This document shows, piece by piece, positions 1 through 13,452 of a stretch of 64,000 nucleotides of DNA. The stretch's first letter is position 1; each line of letters starts with the position of its first letter. The DNA comes from Streptomyces sp. JH14. Lineage in GTDB: Bacteria > Actinomycetota > Actinomycetes > Streptomycetales > Streptomycetaceae. A program made the position numbers and the translations under genes. The notes beneath the pieces are model-generated. The model did no database searches. It was not told the origin of the DNA and saw nothing but the letters and a program-made list of their open reading frames with translations. The stretch is from positions 806,001-870,000 of the forward strand of contig NZ_JAJNEL010000001.1 in NCBI RefSeq assembly GCF_029428675.1, in the 5' to 3' direction.

Positions 1-128
1 TCGACGGCGACGCGCGAAGTCGGGTCCTCGCGCAGGAGGGCGTCGAGAATGGTGTCGCTGATCTGGTCAGCGATCTTGTCGGGGTGACCCTCGGTGACGG
101 ATTCCGAGGTGAAGAGACGGCGGGACAC
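1..128 (-). CDS. metK: S-adenosylmethionine synthetase, N-terminal 42 residues (cut by window start)
   Basis: The enzyme makes S-adenosylmethionine from methionine and ATP in the cytoplasm. Only the N-terminus is present; it reads [20 protein letters not shown], the highly conserved opening of MetK with the [10 protein letters not shown] substrate-binding motif. The GTG at 128 is chosen because it keeps this motif in frame and is preceded by AGGGAG about 5 nt upstream. An ATG two bases earlier is in another frame. The gene continues beyond the left edge. A 240-bp gap separates it from coaBC, so it probably has its own promoter. Confidence 0.95.
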   Translation of the reverse strand, partial: MSRRLFTSESVTEGHPDKIADQISDTILDALLREDPTSRVAV

Positions 129-208
129 ATCGCTCCCTGGGGTTGCAGCGGCTGCTGGCTGATCATTGGCGGACGGCCGGGAGCTGCGCCCGGCACGGTC
201 CGGGGCCC

Positions 209-239
209 AGTTTATCGGTCGCTGTCGGTTGCCGGACAA
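209..239 (-). promoter_or_regulatory. Possible metK promoter
   Basis: Read on the minus strand, TTGTCC (234-239) and TAAACT (209-214) resemble the -35 and -10 boxes of a housekeeping sigma promoter, with a slightly long 19-nt spacer. The -10 fits the TAnnnT form typical of Streptomyces. It would give a leader of about 75 nt for metK. This is a pattern match only. Confidence 0.35.
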
Positions 240-263
240 CGTGTCTCGCCCTTTGGGAGTTCT

Positions 264-287
264 GTGACCAGCGGCACTGCTGGTCAC
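264..287 (-). terminator. Hairpin downstream of coaBC
   Basis: GTGACCAGC (264-272) and GCTGGTCAC (279-287) form a perfect 9-bp stem with a 6-nt loop, about 80 nt past the coaBC stop. There is no T-run, which is common for Streptomyces terminators. Confidence 0.45.
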
Positions 288-368
288 GGTAGGAAATTCA
301 CTCCCTCGGGGCGCCCCGCGTGCCCGCATTCGGCGGGTTCTGGACTCCTCACGGGTGAAACATGAAAT

Positions 369-1571
369 TTACGCGAAACGTTCCACCACGAGGTCCCAGA
401 CCGTGTCGGCGAGCCCTTCCTTGGGGCCGTACGGCACCGGGGTCTCGCCGCCGTCGGCCGCGAGCACCACCGCTTCGTTCTCCTCCGAGCCGAAGGTCTT
501 GCGCTCCCCCACCTCGTTGACGACGAGAAGATCACAGCCCTTGCGGCGGAGCTTCTCCCGGCCGTTGGCGAGGACGTCGTCCGTCTCGGCGGCGAAGCCG
601 ACGACGATCTGGTCCGGCGCGGCCCGCTCGGCGGAGACCTCGGCAAGGATGTCCGGATTGCGGACGAGCACGATCGGGGCGGGCTCCTGGCCGTCCTTCT
701 TCTTGATCTTCCCTTCGGCGTACTCGGCCGGGCGGAAGTCGGCGACCGCGGCCGCCATCACCACGACATCGGCGTCGGCCGCGGCCTTCAGCACGGCTTC
801 GCGCAGCTGCACCGCGGTGCCGACCCGGACGACGTCGGCGCCGGACGGATCCGGCAGCCCGGTGTTGGCCTCGACGAGCGTGACCCGGGCGCCGCGGGCG
901 ACCGCGGTGCGGGCGAGCGCGTACCCCTGCTTGCCCGAGGAGCGGTTGCCGAGGTAGCGGACCGGGTCAAGCGGCTCCCGGGTGCCGCCTGCGCTGATCA
1001 CCACATGCCGCCCCACCAGATCGGGTGCGACGGGTCCGCGGGCCAGCACCCGGCGGCAGACCTCGAAGATCTCACCGGGATCGGGCAGCCGGCCCTTGCC
1101 GGTGTCGACGCCGGTGAGCCGGCCGACGGCGGGCTCGATGACGACGGCGCCCCGGCGGCGCAGCGTGGCGACGTTCTCCTGGGTGGCGGGGTGCTCCCAC
1201 ATCTCGGTGTGCATGGCGGGCGCGAAGACCACCGGACAGCGGGCGGTGAGCAGCGTATTGGTGAGCAGGTCATCGGCAAGGCCGTGGGCGGCCTTGGCCA
1301 GCATGTCGGCGGTGGCGGGGGCGACCACGACGAGGTCGGCGTCCTGGCCGATGCGCACGTGCGGCACCTCGTGGACGTCGTTCCAGACCTCGGTCGACAC
1401 GGGGTGGCCGGAGAGCGCCGACCAGGTGGCGGCGCCCACGAAGTGGAGCGCGGACGAGGTCGGGACGACCCGTACGTCATGACCGGATTCGGTCAGCCGC
1501 CGCAGCAGTTCGCACGCCTTGTAGGCGGCGATGCCCCCGCTGACACCCAGAACGACCTTCGGCTTGTCCAC
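369..1571 (-). CDS. coaBC: Bifunctional phosphopantothenoylcysteine decarboxylase/phosphopantothenate-cysteine ligase
   Basis: This 400-aa cytoplasmic enzyme carries out two steps of coenzyme A synthesis. Phosphopantothenate is ligated to cysteine by the C-terminal CoaB half, and the product is decarboxylated by the N-terminal flavin-dependent CoaC half. The N-terminus has the flavoprotein motif GVSGGIAAYK and a PAMHTEMW motif, where many bacteria have PAMN. The C-terminal half has SAGGTREPLDPVRYLGNRSSG and a KIKKK lysine motif. The GTG at 1571 is preferred over an upstream start at 1616 because GGGGAG lies about 5 nt before it and the extra 15 residues do not look conserved. It follows rpoZ on the same strand, but a strong terminator lies between them. 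Confidence 0.95.
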   Translation of the reverse strand: MDKPKVVLGVSGGIAAYKACELLRRLTESGHDVRVVPTSSALHFVGAATWSALSGHPVSTEVWNDVHEVPHVRIGQDADLVVVAPATADMLAKAAHGLADDLLTNTLLTARCPVVFAPAMHTEMWEHPATQENVATLRRRGAVVIEPAVGRLTGVDTGKGRLPDPGEIFEVCRRVLARGPVAPDLVGRHVVISAGGTREPLDPVRYLGNRSSGKQGYALARTAVARGARVTLVEANTGLPDPSGADVVRVGTAVQLREAVLKAAADADVVVMAAAVADFRPAEYAEGKIKKKDGQEPAPIVLVRNPDILAEVSAERAAPDQIVVGFAAETDDVLANGREKLRRKGCDLLVVNEVGERKTFGSEENEAVVLAADGGETPVPYGPKEGLADTVWDLVVERFA

Positions 1572-1647
1572 TGCGTCTCCCCGCACTCGGATACGTACAC
1601 CCCCATGCTGCCTCACGGCGTCAGGGCCGCTCCCGTGGCCCCGGACA

Positions 1648-1687
1648 CACCACAGGCCCGGCGGTGGTGACCGCCGGGCCTGTGGTG
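1648..1687 (-). terminator. Strong rho-independent-type hairpin after rpoZ
   Basis: An 18-bp perfect stem (1648-1665 with 1670-1687) closes a GGTG loop just downstream of the rpoZ stop. It lacks a T-run. It should separate rpoZ transcription from coaBC. Confidence 0.75.
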
Positions 1688-1702
1688 AAGTGCAGTTCCT
1701 GC

Positions 1703-1975
1703 TTACTGCGCGGGGCCCTCGATGGCCTCGGAGGTCAGCAGGCCCGCGTTGATCTCGCGGAGCGCGATCGACAGCGGCTTCTCGTGCACGTGGGTGTCGA
1801 CGAGCGGACCGACGTACTCGAGGAGGCCCTCGCCGAGCTGCGAGTAGTACGCGTTGATCTGACGCGCACGCTTGGCGGCGTAGATCACAAGGCTGTACTT
1901 CGAGTCGGTGGCCTCGAGGAGCTCATCAATCGGCGGGTTGATGATGCCCTCGGGCGTGGTGATGGAAGAGGACAC
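1703..1975 (-). CDS. rpoZ: RNA polymerase omega subunit
   Basis: Omega helps assemble and stabilise RNA polymerase by clamping the beta-prime subunit. The 90-aa product starts [20 protein letters not shown] and carries the omega core [18 protein letters not shown]; the length matches Streptomyces omega. The GTG at 1975 is chosen over a start ten codons upstream because the product then matches the usual length and GGAAGG lies about 8 nt before it. It lies downstream of gmk (83-nt gap) and before a strong terminator. Confidence 0.96.
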   Translation of the reverse strand: MSSSITTPEGIINPPIDELLEATDSKYSLVIYAAKRARQINAYYSQLGEGLLEYVGPLVDTHVHEKPLSIALREINAGLLTSEAIEGPAQ

Positions 1976-2001
1976 TCTCTGCCTTCCGAAGGGGGTAAAA
2001 A

Positions 2002-2017
2002 TCAAAGAGATCTTTGA
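2002..2017 (-). terminator. AT-rich hairpin with T-run between gmk and rpoZ
   Basis: On the minus strand TCAAAGA-TC-TCTTTGA is followed directly by TTTTT. The 7-bp stem plus T-run has the form of a classical intrinsic terminator or attenuator, which is unusual in such a GC-rich genome. It sits in the short gap between gmk and rpoZ, 27 nt upstream of the rpoZ start. The two-base loop is very tight, so it may not fold well. Confidence 0.4.
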
Positions 2018-2058
2018 CAGTGCGGATTCCGCTGGGATGCTGCTCCGGGTCGGCTGCG

Positions 2059-2676
2059 TCAGTCGCTGCTCTCACGGCGGGCGGAAGCCTGAAGCAGCAA
2101 GGCTAGCAGCTCACGCGCCACGTCCTCGACGGAGGTGTTGACCAGCGTCGTATCGAACTCGGATTCGGCCGCGAGTTCGATCTTGGCGGCCGCGAGTCGT
2201 CGCTCGATGACCTCCGGCGCCTCGGTCCCCCGGCCGGTGAGCCGGCGCACCAGCTCGTCCCAGCTCGGCGGAGCGAGGAAGACCAGCCGGGCGTCGGACA
2301 TCGACTGGCGGACCAGCCGCGCTCCCTGGAGATCGATCTCCAGGAGGACCGGCTCGCCCGCCTCCAGGCGTTCGAGCACGGCCCGGCGCGGCGTGCCGTA
2401 CCGGTTGCCGGCGAACTCGGCCCACTCCAGCAGCTCGCCGTTGGCGATCAGCTTGTCGAACTCGTCGTTGCCCACGAAGAAGTAGTGGACGCCGTTGCGT
2501 TCGCCGGGGCGCGGCTTGCGGGTCGTCGCCGACACCGAGAGCCAGACCTCGGGGTGGACCTTGCGCATATGGGCGACGACCGTGCTCTTGCCGACCCCCG
2601 AGGGGCCGGAGAGCACGGTCAGCCGCGGACGTACGTCCGGGGGTACGGGGGACGTCCCCCGGGATGTTGCAGCCAT
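2059..2676 (-). CDS. gmk: Guanylate kinase
   Basis: It phosphorylates GMP to GDP with ATP in the cytoplasm. The 205-aa protein has a P-loop GPSGVGKST at residues 24-32, the GMP-binding stretch [13 protein letters not shown], and HYFF and [15 protein letters not shown] typical of the family. The ATG at 2676 is chosen; an in-frame TTG at 2709 would add 11 residues without family support. The 17-residue Ala/Pro-rich lead before the P-loop strand is usual for actinomycetes. It lies between the sIHF gene and rpoZ, a conserved actinobacterial order. Confidence 0.95.
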   Translation of the reverse strand: MAATSRGTSPVPPDVRPRLTVLSGPSGVGKSTVVAHMRKVHPEVWLSVSATTRKPRPGERNGVHYFFVGNDEFDKLIANGELLEWAEFAGNRYGTPRRAVLERLEAGEPVLLEIDLQGARLVRQSMSDARLVFLAPPSWDELVRRLTGRGTEAPEVIERRLAAAKIELAAESEFDTTLVNTSVEDVARELLALLLQASARRESSD

Positions 2677-2714
2677 GGAGCGATTATCCCCGTTCTCGGG
2701 GGTGCCCAAGAACG

Positions 2715-3038
2715 TCAGGCGGGAGAGCCGCCGAACTCTCGCTCCAGGGAAGCAATCTGGTTGGAGCCGAGACCCCGGACCCGGCGGCTCTCGGAGATGC
2801 CGAGCCGCTCCATGATCTGCTTGGCGCGGACCTTGCCCACGCCCGGCAGGGACTCGAGCAGGGCGGAGACCTTCATCTTCCCGATGACGTCGTTCTCCTG
2901 GCCCTGCTTGATGACCTCATGGAGGGAGGCGCCGGAGTGCTTGAGTCGATTCTTGACCTCGGCCCGCTCCCGGCGAGCCGCGGCGGCCTTTTCGAGCGCG
3001 GCTGCGCGCTGTTCAGGGGTAAGGGGCGGAAGAGCCAC
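2715..3038 (-). CDS. sihF: Streptomyces integration host factor sIHF
   Basis: This small basic nucleoid-associated protein (107 aa) binds duplex DNA and affects nucleoid compaction, sporulation and antibiotic production in Streptomyces; it is the counterpart of mycobacterial mIHF. The sequence shows a long basic N-terminal helix ([19 protein letters not shown]), then [20 protein letters not shown], a helix-two-turn-helix of the S13/HhH type, and a conserved [17 protein letters not shown] tail. The GTG at 3038 gives the expected length; the open frame runs 31 codons further upstream without conserved content. It is encoded between pyrF and gmk on the same strand. Confidence 0.93.
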   Translation of the reverse strand: MALPPLTPEQRAAALEKAAAARRERAEVKNRLKHSGASLHEVIKQGQENDVIGKMKVSALLESLPGVGKVRAKQIMERLGISESRRVRGLGSNQIASLEREFGGSPA

Positions 3039-3282
3039 GCCTACGTCACCTCGGATGTCGATCTGTCGGATACGGACCGGCGAGGAACGTGGGTCGCCCC
3101 TCACCTGGTGAGCAACGAACAACCTGTGCACGTGGCTCTCGACGGAGACTAGCGGCCAAGGCCGCCCGAGTCAGCGAGAACCAACGAAAAGTCCTGGTCA
3201 GCCTTGCCCGACTGGGACATTTCAGGCATAACAACCGAGATTTTTGGTCAGGATTCCACCAACACGCGGTTACGTGGCATGG

Positions 3283-4118
3283 TCAGCTTTCCGAGACGGC
3301 CGTACGGACCTCGTCCGTGAGCCGCTCGGCGGCTTCGCGCAGCCCTGACACATCCGGTCCGTGGCGCAGTACGCCGCGGCTCACGCTCGGCAGCACATTG
3401 CCCACCGCGGCGCCGAAGACACCCGGCAGATCGGCGGGGGTGGCGCCCTGCGCGCCGATGCCGGGCGCCAGCAGCGGCCCGTTGACCGCCAGATTCACGC
3501 CCGCGTCGCCGAGTGTGGCGCCGATCACCGCGCCGACCGAGCCGAGCGGTGCGGCGCCCTCGTTCTCGGCCGCCACGTGGTCGAGCATCAGCTGGGCCAG
3601 CGAGCGGCCGTCGGCGGAGGTGGCACGCTGCACCTCGGCGCCCTCCGGGTTGGAGGTGAGGCCGAGGACGAAGACGCCCGCACCCGAGATGACGGCCGCG
3701 TCGAGCGCCGGGCGCAGCGATCCGAAGCCGAGGTACGGCGAGACGGTGAGCGCGTCGGAGAACAGCGGCGAGCCCTTCTCCAGATAGGTCGCCGCGTAGG
3801 CGCCCATGGTGGAACCGATGTCCCCGCGCTTGGCGTCCATCAGCACCAGCGCGCCGGCCGCCCTCGCCTCCTGGACGGCCTTCTCCAGAACGGCGATGCC
3901 GCGCGAGCCGAACCGTTCGAAGAACGCGGACTGCGGCTTGAGGACCGCGACCCGGTCGGCCAGCGCCTCGACGACGGTACGGGTGAACCGCTCCAGGCCC
4001 GCGACGTCGTCGTCGAGACCCCAGGAGGTGAGCAGCGAGGCATGCGGGTCGATGCCGACGCAGAGCGGCCCGCGGGTGTCCATGGCGTGGCGCAGACGCG
4101 CGCCGAACGGTTCAAGGG

Positions 4119-4122
<4 letters not shown>
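3283..4122 (-). CDS. pyrF: Orotidine 5'-phosphate decarboxylase
   Basis: The last enzyme of UMP synthesis decarboxylates OMP. The 279-aa product belongs to the longer OMP decarboxylase type found in actinobacteria. The catalytic signature LMDAKRGDIGST places D96 and K98 in the active site, and GIDPH near residue 23 is the N-terminal substrate motif. The start overlaps the pyrD stop by 4 nt (ATGA), so translation is probably coupled. It is the last gene of the pyrimidine operon; 244 nt separate it from the sIHF start. Confidence 0.95.
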
Positions 4123-5228
<1,106 letters not shown>

Positions 5229-5255
5229 CGGGGTGTCCTCGGTGTCCTCACAGAG

Positions 5256-5283
5256 AGGGGGACACCGTTTCCGGTGTCCCCCT
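5256..5283 (-). terminator. Intercistronic hairpin between carB and pyrD
   Basis: AGGGGGACACCG (5256-5267) and CGGTGTCCCCCT (5272-5283) form a perfect 12-bp stem with a 4-nt loop, midway between the carB stop and the pyrD start. It may partly terminate or process the pyr transcript, lowering pyrD-pyrF relative to carB. Confidence 0.5.
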
Positions 5284-5293
5284 GCTGGGCCTG

Positions 5294-8594
<3,301 letters not shown>

Positions 8595-8602
<8 letters not shown>

Positions 8603-9737
8603 GCTGGCCCTCCATCAGGGAAACGAAACGGTCGAACAGGTACGCGGCGTCGTGCGGGCCGGCCGCTGCCTCGGGGTGGTACTGAACGCTGAACGCCGGC
8701 TGGTCGAGGAGCTGCAGCCCTTCGACGACCTGGTCGTTCAGGCACACGTGGGAGACCTCGGCGCGGCCGAACGCGGTGTCCGAGACCTTGTCCAGCGGGG
8801 CGTCGACGGCGAAGCCGTGGTTGTGCGCGGTGACCTCGACCTTGCCGGTCGTGCGGTCCTGCACCGGCTGGTTGATGCCGCGGTGGCCGTACTTCAGCTT
8901 GTAGGTGCCGAAGCCCAGGGCGCGGCCCAGGATCTGGTTGCCGAAGCAGATACCGAAGAGCGGGGTCTTCCGCTCCAGGACGCCCTGCATGACGGAGACC
9001 GGGTGATCGGCGGTGGCCGGGTCGCCGGGTCCGTTGGAGAAGAAGACTCCGTCGGGCTCGACCGCGTACACCTCGTCGAGGGTCGCGGTGGCGGGCAGGA
9101 CGTGCACCTCGATGCCGCGCTCGGCCATCCGGTGCGGGGTCATGCCCTTGATGCCGAGGTCGATCGCGGCGACGGTGAACTTCTTCGTGCCGATGGCGGG
9201 GACGACGTACGTCTCCTTGGTCGCGACCTCGGCGGAGAGGTCGGCGCCCACCATCTCGGGGGCTTCCTTGACGCGGGCCAGCAGCGTGGCCTCGTCGGCG
9301 ACGACGTCGCCGGAGAAGATGCCGACGCGCATGGCGCCGCGCTCGCGCAGGTGGCGGGTGAGGGCGCGGGTGTCGATGCCGCTGATGCCGACGACGCCCT
9401 GACGCTCGAGCTCCTCGTCCAGCGAGCGCTGCGCGCGCCAGTTGGAGGGCACCCGGGCGGGGTCCCGGACGACGTAGCCCGCGACCCAGATCCGCTGCGA
9501 CTCGGGGTCCTCGTCGTTCACACCGGTGTTGCCGACGTGCGGGGCGGTCATCACGACGACCTGGCGGTGGTACGACGGGTCGGTCAGCGTCTCCTGGTAG
9601 CCGGTCATGCCGGTGGAGAACACCGCCTCGCCGAAGGTCTCCCCCACCGCCCCGTAGGCGCGGCCGCGGAAGGCGCGGCCGTCCTCCAGGACGAGTACGG
9701 CGGGAGCTTTGGCGGCTCCCCGAGTGGAGGTCGTCAT
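8595..9737 (-). CDS. carA: Carbamoyl-phosphate synthase, small (glutaminase) subunit
   Basis: CarA hydrolyses glutamine and passes ammonia to CarB. The 380-aa protein has the N-terminal small-subunit domain and a C-terminal class I glutamine amidotransferase with nucleophile C264 (FGICFGNQ) and the H354/E356 pair (QYHPEA). Its start overlaps the stop of the 193-aa membrane protein gene upstream by 4 nt, and its end overlaps carB by 8 nt, consistent with coupled translation. Confidence 0.97.
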
Positions 9738-10315
9738 CGTGCGATGCCTTCCGTAGTGCTGTTGGTGAGGTGGTGGACGGCGTCGACCCAGGCCGGGTGT
9801 TCGGCCGCGTGGTCGGAGCGGAAGCCGGAATCGATCAGCTTGTCGCCGTGCGCCCAGGTGATGATCAGCAGGCCGCCCTCGGGCAGGACCTTGCCCGCGA
9901 TGCCCATGTCGAGCCGGGCGTCACGCAGCGCGGCGGCCGGGACGAAGAAGTCGGCTGCCCCGGGCCGTACGACGTCGAGGCCCTGCTCGGTGAGGGTCAG
10001 TTCGACCCTGCTGCGGGTGCCGAGCCCGTGGGCGACGATCCGGTCGAGCCACTGCCCGGCGGTCGTCGAGGCGTGGTAACGGCCGGTCATGGTCAGCAGC
10101 GGCCGGCCGGCCGCGTACCCCTCCGGCGTGGAGGCGAGCTCCGGCAGATCGGACTGCAGGCTCCCCCGCCACTTCCATCCCTGGCGCATCAGCCAGTAGA
10201 CGAAGGCGATGAAGACGATCAGGCCGATCACCCAGCTGATGCGGGCGGACCAGTCGGTCACGTCCGCCGACTTCTGTTCGGCGGCCAGCTGGTACAAGGG
10301 GGTGAGTGATGTCAC
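9734..10315 (-). CDS. Membrane-anchored protein of the pyrimidine operon, unknown function
   Basis: No enzyme function can be assigned. The 193-aa protein has one N-terminal membrane helix (about residues 26-43, [18 protein letters not shown]) followed by a basic stop (RQGWKWR) and a soluble domain of about 140 residues that looks like a bacterial PH-type beta domain. It overlaps pyrC and carA by 4 nt on each side, so it is co-translated with pyrimidine enzymes. In my recollection a homologue occupies the same slot in other Streptomyces. A role near the membrane, where quinone-linked PyrD acts, is speculation. Confidence 0.85.
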   Translation of the reverse strand: MTSLTPLYQLAAEQKSADVTDWSARISWVIGLIVFIAFVYWLMRQGWKWRGSLQSDLPELASTPEGYAAGRPLLTMTGRYHASTTAGQWLDRIVAHGLGTRSRVELTLTEQGLDVVRPGAADFFVPAAALRDARLDMGIAGKVLPEGGLLIITWAHGDKLIDSGFRSDHAAEHPAWVDAVHHLTNSTTEGIAR

Positions 10316-11598
10316 GCGAGCTTCCCGTCGACGACCGTGGCACGGCCCCGCAGGAAGGTGTGGGTGACGCGACCCGGCAGCTCGCGCCCCTCGTACGGGG
10401 TGTTGCGGCTGCGGGAGGCGAAGCCCGCGGGGTCCACGACTCCACGGTATGCCGGATCGACCAGCGTGAGGTTGGCAGGCTCACCGGCCGCGACGGGACG
10501 GCCGTGTCCGTCGAGCCGGCCGATGGCGGCCGGACGGAACGACATCCGGTCGGCTACGCCCGCCCAGTCGAGCAGACCGGTCTCGACCATCGTCTGCTGG
10601 ACGACGGAGAGCGCGGTCTCCAGGCCCACCATGCCCATGGCGGCCGCGGCCCACTCGCAGTCCTTGTCCTCGTGCGGGTGCGGGGCGTGGTCGGTGGCGA
10701 CGCAGTCGATCGTGCCGTCGGCGAGCGCCTCGCGCAGGGCCAGCACGTCGGTCTCGGTGCGCAGCGGCGGGTTCACCTTGTAGACCGGGTTGTACGACCG
10801 TACGAGCTCGTCGGTGAGGAGCAGGTGGTGCGGGGTGACCTCGGCGGTGACGTTCCAGCCCTTGGACTTGGCCCAGCGGACGATCTCGACGGAGCCGGCG
10901 GTCGACAGGTGGCAGATGTGCACCCGGGAGTCGACGTGGGCGGCGAGCAGGACATCGCGGGCGATGATCGACTCCTCCGCCACGGCGGGCCAGCCGCCGA
11001 GGCCGAGCTCGGCGGAGACGATGCCCTCGTTCATCTGGGCGCCCTCGGTGAGGCGGGGCTCCTGGGCGTGCTGGGCGACCACGCCGTCGAACGCCTTCAC
11101 GTACTCCAGCGCGCGTCGCATGATCACGGCGTCGTCGACGCACTTGCCGTCGTCGGAGAAGACCTTCACTCCAGCGGCCGAATCGTGCATCGCGCCCAGT
11201 TCGGCGAGGTGCTTGCCCTCCAGGCCGACGGTGACGGCGCCGATCGGCTGCACGTCGCAGTAGCCGGACTCCTTGCCGAGCCGCCACACCTGCTCGACGA
11301 CGCCGGCGGTGTCGGCGACCGGGAAGGTGTTGGCCATGGCGTGCACGGCGGTGAAGCCGCCGACAGCCGCGGCCTTGGTGCCGGTGAGGACGGTCTCGGA
11401 GTCCTCGCGGCCGGGCTCGCGCAGGTGGGTGTGGAGGTCGACCAGGCCGGGCAGCAGGATCTGCCCCTCGGCCTCGACCACCATGGCGTCACCGGCGTCG
11501 ATACCGGTGCCGACCTGCGCAATGGTCTCGCCGTCGATCAGGACGTCCTGGGGCTCGCCACCGAGGACCTTCGCGCCGCGGATAAGGATCTTGCTCAT
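10312..11598 (-). CDS. pyrC: Dihydroorotase
   Basis: It cyclises carbamoyl aspartate to dihydroorotate using a metal centre. The 428-aa protein is of the long class I type. The metal-binding HxH is at H56/H58 (DLHTHLREPG); further ligands are in HICHLSTAGS and ATDHAPH. The ATG start lies 2 nt after the pyrB stop, and the end overlaps the 193-aa membrane protein gene. Confidence 0.96.
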   Translation of the reverse strand: MSKILIRGAKVLGGEPQDVLIDGETIAQVGTGIDAGDAMVVEAEGQILLPGLVDLHTHLREPGREDSETVLTGTKAAAVGGFTAVHAMANTFPVADTAGVVEQVWRLGKESGYCDVQPIGAVTVGLEGKHLAELGAMHDSAAGVKVFSDDGKCVDDAVIMRRALEYVKAFDGVVAQHAQEPRLTEGAQMNEGIVSAELGLGGWPAVAEESIIARDVLLAAHVDSRVHICHLSTAGSVEIVRWAKSKGWNVTAEVTPHHLLLTDELVRSYNPVYKVNPPLRTETDVLALREALADGTIDCVATDHAPHPHEDKDCEWAAAAMGMVGLETALSVVQQTMVETGLLDWAGVADRMSFRPAAIGRLDGHGRPVAAGEPANLTLVDPAYRGVVDPAGFASRSRNTPYEGRELPGRVTHTFLRGRATVVDGKLA

Positions 11599-11600
11599 GG

Positions 11601-12578
11601 TTACTTGTTCTCCTCGGTACGGGAGGGGGTGGCGGGCTCGGAGCCGCCCAGCAGCAGATACAGGACAGCCATGCGGATCGAGACGCCGTTCGCGACCTGC
11701 TCGACGACCGTGCAGCGGTCGGAGTCGGCGACCTCGGCGGTGATCTCCATGCCGCGGACCATCGGGCCGGGGTGCATGACGATGGCGTGCTCGGGCATCT
11801 TCGCCATGCGCTCACCGTCCAGACCGTAGCGGCGGGAGTACTCGCGCTCGGTCGGGAAGTACGCGGCGTTCATCCGTTCGCGCTGCACACGCAGCATCAT
11901 CACCGCGTCGGACTTCGCCAGCACGTCGTCAAGGCTGTAGCTGACGTCGCACGGCCACTGCTCGACACCGACCGGGACGAGGGTCGGCGGGGCCACCAGA
12001 GTGACGTGGGCGCCGAGGGTGTGCAGCAGGTGGACGTTGGAGCGGGCGACCCGGCTGTGCAGGATGTCGCCGACGATCGTGATCCGGCGTCCTTCCAGGT
12101 CACGGCCGAGCCCGGCATCGGCCCCGACCAGCCTGCGGCGCATGGTGAAGGCGTCCAGGAGGGCCTGGGTCGGGTGCTCGTGGGTGCCGTCACCGGCGTT
12201 GACGACCGCGCCTTCGATCCAGCCGGAGGTGGCGAGGCGGTACGGGGCGCCGGAGGCGCCGTGCCGGATGACGACGGCGTCCGCGCCCATCGCCTCCAGG
12301 GTCAGCGCGGTGTCCTTGAGCGACTCGCCCTTGGAGACGGACGAGCCCTTCGCGGAGAAGTTGATGACATCGGCGGAGAGGCGCTTGGCGGCGGCCTCGA
12401 AGGAGATCCGGGTACGCGTCGAATCCTCGAAGAAGAGGTTGACGACGGTACGGCCGCGCAGGGTCGGGAGTTTCTTGATCGGCCGGTCCGCGACGCGGGC
12501 CATCTCCTCGGCGGTGTCGAGGATCAGCACGGCGTCGTCGCGGGTGAGGTCGGCGGCCGAGATGAGGTGGCGCTTCAT
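11601..12578 (-). CDS. pyrB: Aspartate carbamoyltransferase, catalytic subunit
   Basis: It joins carbamoyl phosphate and aspartate in the first committed pyrimidine step. The 325-aa protein has the carbamoyl-phosphate signature FFEDSTRTR (residues 49-57), [14 protein letters not shown] and MLRVQRER. No regulatory pyrI gene is nearby, consistent with control through PyrR. The ATG at 12578 ([11 protein letters not shown]) is chosen over a much longer open frame because of the family N-terminus and GGAG about 9 nt upstream. A 91-nt spacer with a hairpin separates it from pyrR. Confidence 0.96.
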   Translation of the reverse strand: MKRHLISAADLTRDDAVLILDTAEEMARVADRPIKKLPTLRGRTVVNLFFEDSTRTRISFEAAAKRLSADVINFSAKGSSVSKGESLKDTALTLEAMGADAVVIRHGASGAPYRLATSGWIEGAVVNAGDGTHEHPTQALLDAFTMRRRLVGADAGLGRDLEGRRITIVGDILHSRVARSNVHLLHTLGAHVTLVAPPTLVPVGVEQWPCDVSYSLDDVLAKSDAVMMLRVQRERMNAAYFPTEREYSRRYGLDGERMAKMPEHAIVMHPGPMVRGMEITAEVADSDRCTVVEQVANGVSIRMAVLYLLLGGSEPATPSRTEENK

Positions 12579-12632
12579 CTGGGTGTTCTCCGGGTGACTG
12601 GAGGGATCAGGCATGCGGGCGTGCGGAAGCGG

Positions 12633-12659
12633 CCGTACGGCACGATGTGCGCCGTACGG
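12633..12659 (-). other. Hairpin in the pyrR-pyrB spacer
   Basis: CCGTACGGC (12633-12641) and GCCGTACGG (12651-12659) can pair over a 9-nt loop in the 91-nt spacer between the pyrR stop and pyrB start. It has no T-run. It might affect mRNA processing or partial termination, but the arm core CCGTACGG is self-complementary, so it could arise by chance. Confidence 0.3.
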
Positions 12660-12669
12660 GTGAATACGG

Positions 12670-13301
<632 letters not shown>

Positions 13302-13320
13302 GTCGAAAATTGCGTCATCA

Positions 13321-13326
13321 ACGTTA
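13321..13326 (-). promoter_or_regulatory. Possible -10 box of the pyr operon promoter
   Basis: TAACGT on the minus strand fits TAnnnT and would place the transcript start near 13314, giving a leader of about 60 nt that includes the whole PyrR-loop motif. No convincing -35 was found. Confidence 0.3.
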
Positions 13327-13410
13327 CCAGGGTTCACCCAGAGCTCTGGTCACACCCCCCGGGAGGTGCCGGTCCGGACCATTCGGCTTGACGCATCCAA
13401 GTAACGCTGC

Positions 13411-13430
13411 GTAACCTCACAGTGAGTTAC
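13411..13430 (+). promoter_or_regulatory. Near-palindromic operator, probable BldD box upstream of bldD
   Basis: GTAACCTCACAGTGAGTTAC has paired outer arms GTAAC/GTTAC and inner arms TCAC/GTGA around a central A. It lies 23-42 nt before the bldD start. BldD is known to repress its own promoter and to bind AGTGA/TCAC-type inverted sites, so autoregulation is the likely role. A further GTAAC at 13401 makes a second, weaker half-site. Confidence 0.55.
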
Positions 13431-13452
13431 CAGACTTCGTCCGGGGAGCCTT

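Noticed and set aside
129..368. SAM riboswitch upstream of metK
   Set aside because: No SAM-I or SAM-IV core motifs were seen; only a simple promoter-like pair.
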